From CAYLKS01 sp964384205 [NCBI: uncultured bacterium] (GTDB lineage: Bacteria > JAGOEH01): a stretch of 53,447 bases of DNA. The position numbers and the translations under genes are program-made. The stretch is taken from NCBI GenBank assembly GCA_964384205.1, contig CAYLKS010000015.1, forward strand, positions 1-53,447, written 5' to 3'. The notes below the pieces were generated by a model that was not told the DNA's origin, did not search any database, and worked only from the letters and a program-made list of their open reading frames with translations. Shown here piece by piece: positions 16,915 to 25,549 of this stretch; the first letter of the stretch is position 1, and every line of letters begins with the position of its first letter.

Positions 16915-19900
16915 ATGCCCAAAAAGTTCTATATATTTTTAATTTTTTTAGGATTTATGAGTTCTTTATATGCAGCAACAACAGGAAAGATTGTTGGAAA
17001 AGTTACAGATGCGGCAACAGGGGAGCCTTTACCTGGAGTAAATGTATTAATTACTTCTGTTTGGTGGGAAGGTGTAGAAATAGATCTTCCTAAGAAGATA
17101 GGAGCAGCAACAGATGCTGATGGAAATTTTGTTTTATTGAATGTTGAGCCAGGAGAATATACACTGGTTTTTAGGATGATTGGATATTCTGAATATGTTG
17201 TGAAGAATGTTGTTGTAAAAATAGATTTAACTACCAGAATAGATGTAGCGTTAAAAGAAGAAGCTGTCAAAGGTGAAGAGGTTGTGGTAGTAGCAGAAAG
17301 GCCTATAGTTGTTAAAGATATTTCAAATAGTCAGATGAATATAGAGGCAAAAACAATTGAAACACTACCTGTTAACCATGTTAATGATGTATTATCTCTT
17401 CAGGCTGGAGTTGAATTGAGTAGTAATGGTGTCGTAATTAGAGGTGGCGGCCCTGATCAAACTGTTTTTTTATTAGATGGGTTATCTTTAAATGATGAGC
17501 GTTCTAATATTCCTTTTGCAGCAATAAATTTGAGTGCTGTTCAGGAGATAAAAGTTCAAACAGGTGGTTTTAATGCTGAATATGGAAATATACGTTCAGG
17601 ACTTGTGAATGTTGTTACAAAAGAAGGAGATCCGAAAAGATATAGTGTTTTTGCATCCTTGCAATATGCTCCACCCCAAGATAAACATTTTGGCATTTCC
17701 CCTTATGATCCATATTCATATTTTAATAGGCCATATATGGATACAGCAGTATGTTGGGACGGAACTGATAATGGGGCATGGGATGAATATACCAGAGGAC
17801 AGTATCCGCATTTTGAAGGATGGAAAACTATTTCTGAAAAAACATTGCAGGATGATGATCCAACAAATGATTTAACACCAGAGCAGGCAAAAAGATTATA
17901 TGAATGGCAACATAGACGCGATGGAACAATTGATAAACCTGATTATGTTCTGGATTTTGGATTTGGAGGTCCTGTACCTGTTATCAGTAAAAAAATGGGA
18001 AATTTGAGATTTTATTTTTCTTATTATGATTTAAGAGACATGTTCGTTTTTCCTTTATCAAAAGATTCTTATTCTGAAAATCATTTACAACTTAAATTGA
18101 CATCAGATATAACACCTTCTATTAAATTGACTTTGACGGGACTTTATGGGGAGGTTCATTCTGTTAGTCCTTATAATTGGACTACCACTCCTACTGGAAC
18201 TGTTTTAAGAACGGTGTATAGTGTTGCAGATTTATTAAATAGCAGTAATGGAAATAGTATCTTATATACGCCAGCTTATTTTTCCCCTGCTGAGATATAT
18301 AGGAGTATGCTTGGTGCGAAATTGACACATGTTTTAAGTGACAGAAGTTATTATGAAGTATTTGCTCAATATAATTCAAATAAATATAATACACATCAGA
18401 TGCCTTTAAGAGATACAACAAAAAAATATGAGCCCATCCCCGGTTATAAAGTGGATGAGTCACCTTTTGGATATTGGGGATATAGCGAAACAAGTATAGA
18501 TGGTATGATTACAGGTGGATGGATGAATTTAGGTAGAGATAAAAGTAAAAATTCAACTTTTAATTTAAAGTTTGATTTTACCAGCCAGATTAATATGAGA
18601 AATGAAATAAAAACAGGATTTCAATTCACTTATAATGATTATAATATTAATTCTTTTACATCTAGTCCATCAATGGGTACATGGAATAGAAGTTTGAAAT
18701 ATCATGTTTCTCCATATAGATTTGGGATGTATATTCAGGATAAAATAGAATTTGAAGGATTTATTGCCAATGTTGGAGTCAGGTTAGATTATTCCGATCC
18801 TAATACGCATAAATATGTCATAGGCGACTATGATAAAATGTTGCAGGCAGGCTATGGTAATTTAATTGAAGAGAAAGCACCGGAAAGTGATACTAAGCCA
18901 AAGTGGAAATTGTCTCCGAGATTGGGAGTTTCTCATCCAATTACTGAGAATTCGAAATTATATTTTAACTATGGACATTTTTTACAGGAGCCTGGCTCTT
19001 CTTATAGATTTAGATTGCAAAGGGAATCAAATGGGTTAGTGACTTATATGGGAAATCCTGATATGACATTTCAAAAAACTATAGCTTATGAAATTGGGTA
19101 TTCTCATAATCTTTTTAATATGTTTTTGTTTAATATAGCGGGATATTATAAAGATGTAACAGATCAGCCGGGTTGGGTTTATTATCAAAGTATAAATAAT
19201 CAGGTTCAATATTATAAGGCTACAAATAATAATTATGAGGATATTCGAGGATTAGAGATAACTTTATCTAAAAATCAAGGCAAATGGATTACAGGATTTA
19301 TTAACTATACTTACGATGTTCATACTTCTGGATATTTTGGTTTAACGCGATATTATGAAGATCCCAATAAGCAAAGAGATTATTTAAGATTAAATCCTTA
19401 TCAAGAAAAACCACGTCCTCAGCCGTATGCTAGAGCTAATATAGATTTTCATACTCCTAATAAGTTTGGCCCAAAATTAGGAAGTGTTTCTCCTTTAGAA
19501 AGGATAAATTTAAATTTATTAGTATCATGGCGAGCGGGTTCATATTCAACTTATAATCCGCATCAATTGCCAGGTGTAAAAGATAATATTCAATGGAGAG
19601 ATTATTTTAATGTTGATGCTCGATTTATAAAGTCTTTTAAAATAAAAAAATATGATATTCAATTTTTTGTTGATATAAAAAATATATTTAATTTGAAATA
19701 TTTGAGTTATGCAGGTTTTGCAGATCAATATGATTACTACGATTATCTTGAGTCATTGAGATTCTCCTGGGAAGAAGGAGATCAACACGGCAATGATAGG
19801 GTGGGAGATTATAGGCCTAATGGTGTTCCTTATGATCCATTAGAACCTAATCCAAATAATGATCCAGAAATAGCAAAACGAAATAAAGAGAGAATAGAGA

Positions 19901-19989
19901 AGAAATCTTATATTAATATGCCTAATATTAAATCAATGACTTTTCTAAATCCAAGAAGATTTATTGTTGGTTTGAGGATAACTTTTTAA
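16915..19989 (+). CDS. TonB-dependent outer membrane receptor with CarboxypepD_reg domain
   Basis: A signal peptide (about 1-20) is followed by a carboxypeptidase-regulatory-like beta domain (about 22-115; GKVTDAATGEPLPGVNVLI, GNFVLLNVEPGEYTL). The TonB plug follows (about 125-240; IETLPVNHVNDVLSLQAGV, IRGGGPDQTVFLLDG, GGFNAEYGNIRSGLVNVVT), and then a long beta-barrel rich in aromatic residues, ending GLRITF. It imports a large solute across the outer membrane with energy from TonB-ExbBD, which are not in this window. There is no SusD partner; instead a large secreted FN3/T9SS-type protein follows 24 bases later, an arrangement I associate from memory with Bacteroidota-related candidate phyla. 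Substrate unknown. Confidence 0.92.
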   Translation: MPKKFYIFLIFLGFMSSLYAATTGKIVGKVTDAATGEPLPGVNVLITSVWWEGVEIDLPKKIGAATDADGNFVLLNVEPGEYTLVFRMIGYSEYVVKNVVVKIDLTTRIDVALKEEAVKGEEVVVVAERPIVVKDISNSQMNIEAKTIETLPVNHVNDVLSLQAGVELSSNGVVIRGGGPDQTVFLLDGLSLNDERSNIPFAAINLSAVQEIKVQTGGFNAEYGNIRSGLVNVVTKEGDPKRYSVFASLQYAPPQDKHFGISPYDPYSYFNRPYMDTAVCWDGTDNGAWDEYTRGQYPHFEGWKTISEKTLQDDDPTNDLTPEQAKRLYEWQHRRDGTIDKPDYVLDFGFGGPVPVISKKMGNLRFYFSYYDLRDMFVFPLSKDSYSENHLQLKLTSDITPSIKLTLTGLYGEVHSVSPYNWTTTPTGTVLRTVYSVADLLNSSNGNSILYTPAYFSPAEIYRSMLGAKLTHVLSDRSYYEVFAQYNSNKYNTHQMPLRDTTKKYEPIPGYKVDESPFGYWGYSETSIDGMITGGWMNLGRDKSKNSTFNLKFDFTSQINMRNEIKTGFQFTYNDYNINSFTSSPSMGTWNRSLKYHVSPYRFGMYIQDKIEFEGFIANVGVRLDYSDPNTHKYVIGDYDKMLQAGYGNLIEEKAPESDTKPKWKLSPRLGVSHPITENSKLYFNYGHFLQEPGSSYRFRLQRESNGLVTYMGNPDMTFQKTIAYEIGYSHNLFNMFLFNIAGYYKDVTDQPGWVYYQSINNQVQYYKATNNNYEDIRGLEITLSKNQGKWITGFINYTYDVHTSGYFGLTRYYEDPNKQRDYLRLNPYQEKPRPQPYARANIDFHTPNKFGPKLGSVSPLERINLNLLVSWRAGSYSTYNPHQLPGVKDNIQWRDYFNVDARFIKSFKIKKYDIQFFVDIKNIFNLKYLSYAGFADQYDYYDYLESLRFSWEEGDQHGNDRVGDYRPNGVPYDPLEPNPNNDPEIAKRNKERIEKKSYINMPNIKSMTFLNPRRFIVGLRITF

Positions 19990-20013
19990 CTTTGAAAATG
20001 GAGAATAAGGATT

Positions 20014-22134
20014 ATGTTTAAGAAAATATTATTTCTTTTTATAATAATTATATTTTCAACAAGGATATATGCTCAGGTTGAAGGAACTGAGAAAAAATAT
20101 ATAAGAATTGGCAAATTGCAAAGCCTATTTTCTGCTTATGGTTCAGAAAGAGCATGGAATAATTCCTATTATGAAGGTATGGTATGGCCTGCTGATTATC
20201 CTTATACTGACAATGCTGTGATAAAAAGGACATGGATAGCTGCTCGTGATTTTACAGATGATGCTGGAAAACATTGGGATCATTATGGTATTTACTTTGC
20301 ACTGGGTTATGTAGGACAATCTTTATTTCCTATTGAATTAAAAGAAACAGCAAAATTTGAACCACCTATTGTTTATGTGGATGGAAATAATATAACAGCT
20401 CCATATTTAGGAGACGTTGATGAAGTTGATCCGAATCAAATTGCAGATAGAATTGTTACTAATGTTGTTAATACTTCTATGGGATTGACAATGACGCGTA
20501 AGATATATGCATTCAGTCAGCAATATCATGATAATTATTTTATAAAAGAATTTATATTTACAAATACTGGTAATACTGATTATGATGACGATATTGAACT
20601 TAATGATACTCTCAGAGGTGTGAGAATTAGCTGGGGAGTCAGATATAGTGTATCAAGAGATGGAGGAATGAAGATTGGTGATGGCCAGGTCTGGGGAAAG
20701 CATACATGGGTTACTAAAAGAGGAGAGGATTATAAGCAGCATTATAATGAACAGCTCACTGAGGCTGATGGGCCAGTTGATTGGATAAGATGCGGTTTTG
20801 CATGGGCGGGACAATCTGCCAAAAATTCTTATGATAATATAGGTGGTCCTGATGTTAGAAATTATGGGCGATTGGCTTCTCCTCAATTTGCTGGAATTGC
20901 TGTATTGCATGTTGATAAAAGTTATGATGATAAATCAGATAATCCAGATCAGCCTCTGGTTTTAGGATGGCATGCTGGAGATACATATCCTAAATTGGGT
21001 GATATGACAGATGCTTCAAAAATGGATGAACTCTATGATATGTTGAGTGGAAATCCTTATAAAAAACTGGGCGGGAATGAACGATTTTATGAAATATATC
21101 ATGAAGATCATCCAGATCCTTATACAGTACATATGGATGGTGGTGGGACTAATATATGGATTGTTTATGGTCCTTTTGATATTCCCCCAGGAGAAAGTAT
21201 TAGAATTGTTGAAGCAGAAGGTGTATCAGGACTTTCCCGCGAACTTTGTGAAATTATTGGAAGAAGATGGAAAGAAGCTTATGCCAATTCTTCTGATAAA
21301 GGTCCTTTCCAGTTGCCAGATGGTTCTACAACCGATGATAAAGATATTTTTAAAAATTCATGGGTTTATACAGGTATTGATTCTATTTTGCTTACTTTTA
21401 GTAGAGCTAAGAGAAATTTTGATTTAAATTTTAATATACCTCAACCACCATTACCGCCATCAGTTTTTGAAGTAAAGTCAGGTGGCGATAGAATATCTTT
21501 AACATGGAATTTAAGTGAATCTGAATCAGATCCAGATTTTGGAGGTTATAAAATTTTTAGAGCAGTGGGAAAGCCGGATACTGTTTATACAGAAATAGCA
21601 GATTTACCGAAAGGAACAACATTTTTTGATGATATGTCTGCTATAAGAGGTTTTTCTTATTATTATTATATTGTTTCCTATTTAAAAGGAGAAAATAATT
21701 CTGATGGTGTTGCAAATCCTGATGGAATTTTAATGAGTAATAAATTTTATACAAGAACTACAGAGCCTGCTTATCTTAGAAGAATGGCTGGAACGAGTTT
21801 AGAGGGAATTAGAATTGTTCCAAATCCATATAATATAAAAGCACAAAAAATACAATTTCCTGGAGAACCTAATAAGTTGATGTTTTTGAATATTCCAGGG
21901 CATTGTGTTATTAAAATATACACTGTTAGAGGAGATTTAATTTATACTATTCATCATGAAGATGGGAGTGGTGATGAATCCTGGAATTTAGTTTCTTCTT
22001 CAAGACAAACTGTTGTAAGTGGTGTTTATATAGCGCATTTTGAAGTAACTGAGGATTTTAAAGATCCAGAGACAGGAAAAATTAAATATAAAAAAGGTGA
22101 TACAATAGTTAAAAAATTTATTGTAATTAGATAA
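20014..22134 (+). CDS. Large secreted FN3-containing protein with T9SS-like C-terminal domain
   Basis: A signal peptide (about 1-20) leads into a 450-residue beta-rich region with many Trp, Tyr, Asp and Gly (for example AWNNSYYEGMVWPADYPYTD) whose family I cannot name. A fibronectin type III module follows (about 478-580; DRISLTWNLSESESDPDFGG, GFSYYYYIVSYL). The end (about 595-706) resembles a T9SS sorting domain: IRIVPNPYN, VIKIYTVRGDLIYTI, GVYIAHFEV and KKFIVIR, with a charged insertion before the last strand. It shares the promoter of the TonB-dependent receptor upstream and ends at a strong terminator, so it is most likely the surface partner of that receptor, perhaps a binding protein in place of SusD. 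AAGGATT precedes the ATG. Confidence 0.75.
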   Translation: MFKKILFLFIIIIFSTRIYAQVEGTEKKYIRIGKLQSLFSAYGSERAWNNSYYEGMVWPADYPYTDNAVIKRTWIAARDFTDDAGKHWDHYGIYFALGYVGQSLFPIELKETAKFEPPIVYVDGNNITAPYLGDVDEVDPNQIADRIVTNVVNTSMGLTMTRKIYAFSQQYHDNYFIKEFIFTNTGNTDYDDDIELNDTLRGVRISWGVRYSVSRDGGMKIGDGQVWGKHTWVTKRGEDYKQHYNEQLTEADGPVDWIRCGFAWAGQSAKNSYDNIGGPDVRNYGRLASPQFAGIAVLHVDKSYDDKSDNPDQPLVLGWHAGDTYPKLGDMTDASKMDELYDMLSGNPYKKLGGNERFYEIYHEDHPDPYTVHMDGGGTNIWIVYGPFDIPPGESIRIVEAEGVSGLSRELCEIIGRRWKEAYANSSDKGPFQLPDGSTTDDKDIFKNSWVYTGIDSILLTFSRAKRNFDLNFNIPQPPLPPSVFEVKSGGDRISLTWNLSESESDPDFGGYKIFRAVGKPDTVYTEIADLPKGTTFFDDMSAIRGFSYYYYIVSYLKGENNSDGVANPDGILMSNKFYTRTTEPAYLRRMAGTSLEGIRIVPNPYNIKAQKIQFPGEPNKLMFLNIPGHCVIKIYTVRGDLIYTIHHEDGSGDESWNLVSSSRQTVVSGVYIAHFEVTEDFKDPETGKIKYKKGDTIVKKFIVIR

Positions 22135-22160
22135 GTTAGAAGGTCGCACTAATATTGAAT

Positions 22161-22194
22161 AAAAAGGGAGCTTTATTGCTCCCTTTTTTATTTT
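22161..22194 (+). terminator. Rho-independent terminator of the receptor operon
   Basis: An 11-bp perfect stem, AAAAAGGGAGC (22161-22171) with GCTCCCTTTTT (22178-22188), loop TTTATT, followed by more T. It ends the two-gene receptor unit. Confidence 0.88.
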
Positions 22195-22207
22195 GTAAAT
22201 AATTTAC

Positions 22208-22236
22208 TTGAATTTTTTATAAAAATTTTTTAATAT
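22208..22236 (+). promoter_or_regulatory. Candidate promoter of the glycan operon
   Basis: TTGAAT (22208-22213), 17 bases, TAATAT (22231-22236). A start near 22243 leaves room for the AAGGAG ribosome site of the first gene at 22267. It lies in very AT-rich DNA, so confidence is moderate. Confidence 0.45.
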
Positions 22237-22266
22237 ATAAAATAAACTTATAGCAAAGGAGATAAG

Positions 22267-23241
22267 ATGCATTATTTGATAACAGGCGGTGCTGGTTTTA
22301 TTGGTTCTCATCTTGCAGGGTTATTACTAAATAAAGGTCATAAAGTTACAATAATTGATGATTTATCAACAGGTTCATTTAAAAATATAGAAAAATATAG
22401 AGATAATAAAAATTATAGATTTGCTATTGAAACTATACTTAATCAGACTGTACTGGATAGATTGGTATATGAATGTGATGTGGTAATTCATTTAGCAGCT
22501 GCTGTAGGAGTTGAATTAATTGTTGCTGAACCTGTTAAGGTGATAGAAACTAATATATTAGGTACGGAAGCAGTCCTATCAATTGCTAATAGGTATCGCA
22601 AAAAAATATTTGTAGCATCTACAAGTGAAGTATATGGCAAAAATTCTAATTTACCATTTTCTGAGGAAGATGATATGGTATTGGGTTCCACTATGAAACA
22701 TAGATGGAGTTATGCTGCATCAAAAGCAATAGATGAATTTTTGGCATTGGCTTATAATAAAAAATATAATCTTCCTGTAATTATTGGAAGATTTTTTAAT
22801 ACTGTTGGACCGCGGCAGACTGGCAGATATGGTATGGTTGTGCCAAGATTTGTTAAGCAAGCATTACAAAATAAACCTATTACTGTATATGGTGATGGCA
22901 ATCAGACAAGATGTTTTACTTATGTGGAAGATGTTGTAAACGCTGTATATCTTTTACTTAATACGGATAAGGCAATAGGAAAAGTTGTAAATATAGGAAA
23001 TGATGTACCTATATCAATTTATAATTTAGCATTGAAAATTAAAGAATTAACTAATTCTAAATCAGAAATTAAATTTATCTCTTATGACAAAGCTTACGAA
23101 TCTGGATTTGAGGATATGCAACATAGACAGCCGGATGTCTCTCTATTAAAAGAAATTACTGGCTTTAGACCAAAGGTAAATTTAGAAGATACTTTAATTA
23201 AAATTATAAATTATTTTAAAGAAAATAAGGATGAGATATAG
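22267..23241 (+). CDS. NAD-dependent sugar epimerase/dehydratase (extended SDR)
   Basis: An extended short-chain dehydrogenase. The N-terminal Rossmann motif is GGAGFIGSHLAG (residues 7-18), with an acidic NAD-binding end IIDDLSTG. The active site is Ser/Thr in ASTSEVYG and YAASK (Tyr-x3-Lys), followed by RFFNTVGPRQTGRYGMVVP, a sugar-nucleotide signature. The overall pattern is nearest to UDP-glucose 4-epimerase or UDP-glucuronate decarboxylase-like enzymes; the exact substrate cannot be read from the sequence. It acts in the cytoplasm on nucleotide sugars. AAAGGAG precedes the ATG, and the gene overlaps the next glycosyltransferase gene by 11 bases. Confidence 0.9.
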   Translation: MHYLITGGAGFIGSHLAGLLLNKGHKVTIIDDLSTGSFKNIEKYRDNKNYRFAIETILNQTVLDRLVYECDVVIHLAAAVGVELIVAEPVKVIETNILGTEAVLSIANRYRKKIFVASTSEVYGKNSNLPFSEEDDMVLGSTMKHRWSYAASKAIDEFLALAYNKKYNLPVIIGRFFNTVGPRQTGRYGMVVPRFVKQALQNKPITVYGDGNQTRCFTYVEDVVNAVYLLLNTDKAIGKVVNIGNDVPISIYNLALKIKELTNSKSEIKFISYDKAYESGFEDMQHRQPDVSLLKEITGFRPKVNLEDTLIKIINYFKENKDEI

Positions 23242-24388
23242 GATATTAAGAATTATAGCAAGACTTAATATTGGTGGTCCTGCAATTCATACAATCTTAT
23301 TGACAGATTATTTCAATAATGATGAATATGAGACATTATTGTTAACAGGTAAAGAGGGTAAAGATGAAGGGAATATGCTTTACCTTGCTGAAGAGTATAA
23401 TGTTTATCCTGTAATAATAAAATATTTGAGTAGAGAAATCTCTTTATTTAAAGATATCATCAGTTTTTTTTATATTTTGTACTATATTTTTAGATTTAAA
23501 CCACATATTATTCATACTCATACAGCAAAAGCTGGTTTTTTGGGTAGGACAGCAGGGATATGTTATAATTTTTTGAAAAAAAATAAGATTAAATTAGTTC
23601 ATACTTTCCATGGGCATGTTTTTCATAGTTATTTTTCAAATTTTAAAACTAATGTATTTTTATTTTTAGAAAGAATATTAGCTAAATTTACAGATATTAT
23701 TATAACTTTAACACCAAAACAATATGAGGAAATTAAAAATTTTAATATAGGAAATGGAAAAAATTTAAAAATAGTTCCTTTAGGTTTAAGTCTTGATAAA
23801 TTTTACAATATTAATAGTAAAAGTAATTTTTTATATGAAAAGTATAATATTAGTGATGATTCTTTTTTGATTGGTACGGTAGCCAGGTTGGTTCCTGTTA
23901 AAAATTTAAAATTTTTTATAGATATAGCTGCTAATTTTAAAGATAGAGATAATATTAAATTTTTAATAATTGGAGATGGAGAGTTAAGAGATGAATTACA
24001 TACCTATGCGGAATCTTTAAAATTGGATAATGTAATTTTTACAGGTTTTTTAAATAATCTTGAAGATATTTATGCAGGTTTGGATTTATTTGTATTGACA
24101 TCATTAAATGAAGGTTCTCCAGTGGCAATTATAGAAGCACTAACCTCAGGAGTACCTGTGGTTGCATCAGATGTGGGTGGTGTTAGAGATGTTTTAAGTG
24201 AGAAATTTGCTAAATTTTTATGTAACTCAAATGATATAAATTGTTTCGTTGAAAAAATAAGATATATAATTGAAAATTATCAATTAATAAGAGAAGAATT
24301 TTTGAGATATAGAGATAATACTTATAATAGATTTAAGTTTAATAGGCTTGCGTTCGATTTAGATAATATTTATAGGAGTATTATATGA
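23231..24388 (+). CDS. GT4-family glycosyltransferase
   Basis: A GT-B fold retaining glycosyltransferase of 385 aa. The N-terminal acceptor lobe starts ILRIIARLNIGGPAIHT and contains IIHTHTAKAGFLGR and HTFHGHVFHSYF. The C-terminal donor lobe has IGTVARLVPVKN, LIIGDGELRDEL, FTGFLNN and the nucleotide-sugar motif LNEGSPVAIIEALTSGVPVV, with the EX7E-type acidic pair. It transfers a sugar during surface glycan assembly at the cytoplasmic face. It overlaps both neighbours (11 bases upstream, 4 bases downstream), so the four genes are translationally coupled. Donor and acceptor are unknown. Confidence 0.92.
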   Translation: MRYRILRIIARLNIGGPAIHTILLTDYFNNDEYETLLLTGKEGKDEGNMLYLAEEYNVYPVIIKYLSREISLFKDIISFFYILYYIFRFKPHIIHTHTAKAGFLGRTAGICYNFLKKNKIKLVHTFHGHVFHSYFSNFKTNVFLFLERILAKFTDIIITLTPKQYEEIKNFNIGNGKNLKIVPLGLSLDKFYNINSKSNFLYEKYNISDDSFLIGTVARLVPVKNLKFFIDIAANFKDRDNIKFLIIGDGELRDELHTYAESLKLDNVIFTGFLNNLEDIYAGLDLFVLTSLNEGSPVAIIEALTSGVPVVASDVGGVRDVLSEKFAKFLCNSNDINCFVEKIRYIIENYQLIREEFLRYRDNTYNRFKFNRLAFDLDNIYRSII

Positions 24389-25548
24389 TAAATTTTTATC
24401 ATGTTTTATTGATTTCACAATTGCTCATTCCAGGATTTTTTTCCTTTTTTCTTACGAAACAAATTACAAAGATAGCGATAAAATATCGGCTGTATGATTT
24501 GCCAAAAACAGATAGATTTCATACAGAACCTACTCCTTTATTGGGTGGAGTTGCAATATTTTTTTCATCTGTTTTGTTTTTAATAATTTATAATAAAATT
24601 TATTATTTAACAGGATTTTTTATTTTAGTTTCTTCAATAATATCTTTTTATTTTATTATCAAGAAGGAAAGGAAGTTATTTATTATTTTTTCTATTTTAT
24701 CAATATTGACATGTTTTATAGTTCTTTCCTTTATCGAAACTAATAATAATATTATGATGAGTAAGCTCTCATGGATTATGCTGGGGGGACAGTTGCTTTT
24801 TTTAGTTGGTATATATGATGATATTTTATCACCTGTTAAACCTTTTTTTAAATTATTCATCCAGATTATGGCCGCTTTGATAATTATTTTTAAAGTAGAT
24901 ATGATAACTTTTTTAGGGATACCGTTAAATTTTATAGTGACATTATTATGGATTATTGGCATAATAAATTCTTTTAATTTAATAGATAACATGAATGGAT
25001 TATCTTCTGGAGTTGCTGCCATAAGTTTGTTATTTTTGGGTTTTATTTCACTATATAGTGGGAATTTTTTATATTTAGGCCCTTTTGGATTTATAATATT
25101 TTCTGTGTTAATAGGTTTTTTACCTAATAATTTTCCAAGAGCAAAAATATTTATGGGTGATGGAGGGAGTTTATTTTTAGGCTATATATTAGGTGCTTTT
25201 GGTATAATTGGAAGCTGGAAAACAAGTAATTTTAGCATTTCAATTATAATACCTGTATTGGTTTTATCATATCCCATTTTTGATGTTATTCTTGTGGTAA
25301 TTAATAGAATAAAAGCAGGAAAGCCTATTTATTTAGGTGGTAAAGATCATTCATCTCATAGACTGGTAAAGTTAGGATTAAAACCGGCAGACGCTGTATT
25401 TTTTATTTATTTTTTTGTTTTTTATACTGGATTTTCTGCTTATTTTTTAACAATGATTGAGTTTAGGCAAGCTATTAAAATGTTAATTTTTATAGTTGCT
25501 ATTTTGATTATTTTTGGAATAAGGCTGAGTAGAATTGAAACAGATTAA
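24385..25548 (+). CDS. WecA/TagO-like polyprenyl-phosphate sugar-1-phosphate transferase
   Basis: A multi-spanning membrane protein of the MraY/WecA family. Family signatures include TDRFHTEPTPLLGGVAIF, VGIYDDILSPVKP (the DD pair), NSFNLIDNMNGLSSG (catalytic NxxNxxDxxxGL), FMGDGGSLFLGY and the C-terminal HxxH-type loop KDHSSHRLVKLG, typical of GlcNAc or related transferases. About ten or eleven hydrophobic helices are seen. It loads a sugar phosphate on undecaprenyl phosphate as the first membrane step of an O-antigen-like, enterobacterial-common-antigen-like or other surface glycan. There is an odd insertion of two helices near residues 70-125 (FIIKKERKLFIIF) compared with what I recall of the family. 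The ATG overlaps the glycosyltransferase stop by 4 bases. Confidence 0.92.
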   Translation: MINFYHVLLISQLLIPGFFSFFLTKQITKIAIKYRLYDLPKTDRFHTEPTPLLGGVAIFFSSVLFLIIYNKIYYLTGFFILVSSIISFYFIIKKERKLFIIFSILSILTCFIVLSFIETNNNIMMSKLSWIMLGGQLLFLVGIYDDILSPVKPFFKLFIQIMAALIIIFKVDMITFLGIPLNFIVTLLWIIGIINSFNLIDNMNGLSSGVAAISLLFLGFISLYSGNFLYLGPFGFIIFSVLIGFLPNNFPRAKIFMGDGGSLFLGYILGAFGIIGSWKTSNFSISIIIPVLVLSYPIFDVILVVINRIKAGKPIYLGGKDHSSHRLVKLGLKPADAVFFIYFFVFYTGFSAYFLTMIEFRQAIKMLIFIVAILIIFGIRLSRIETD

Positions 25549-25549
25549 A

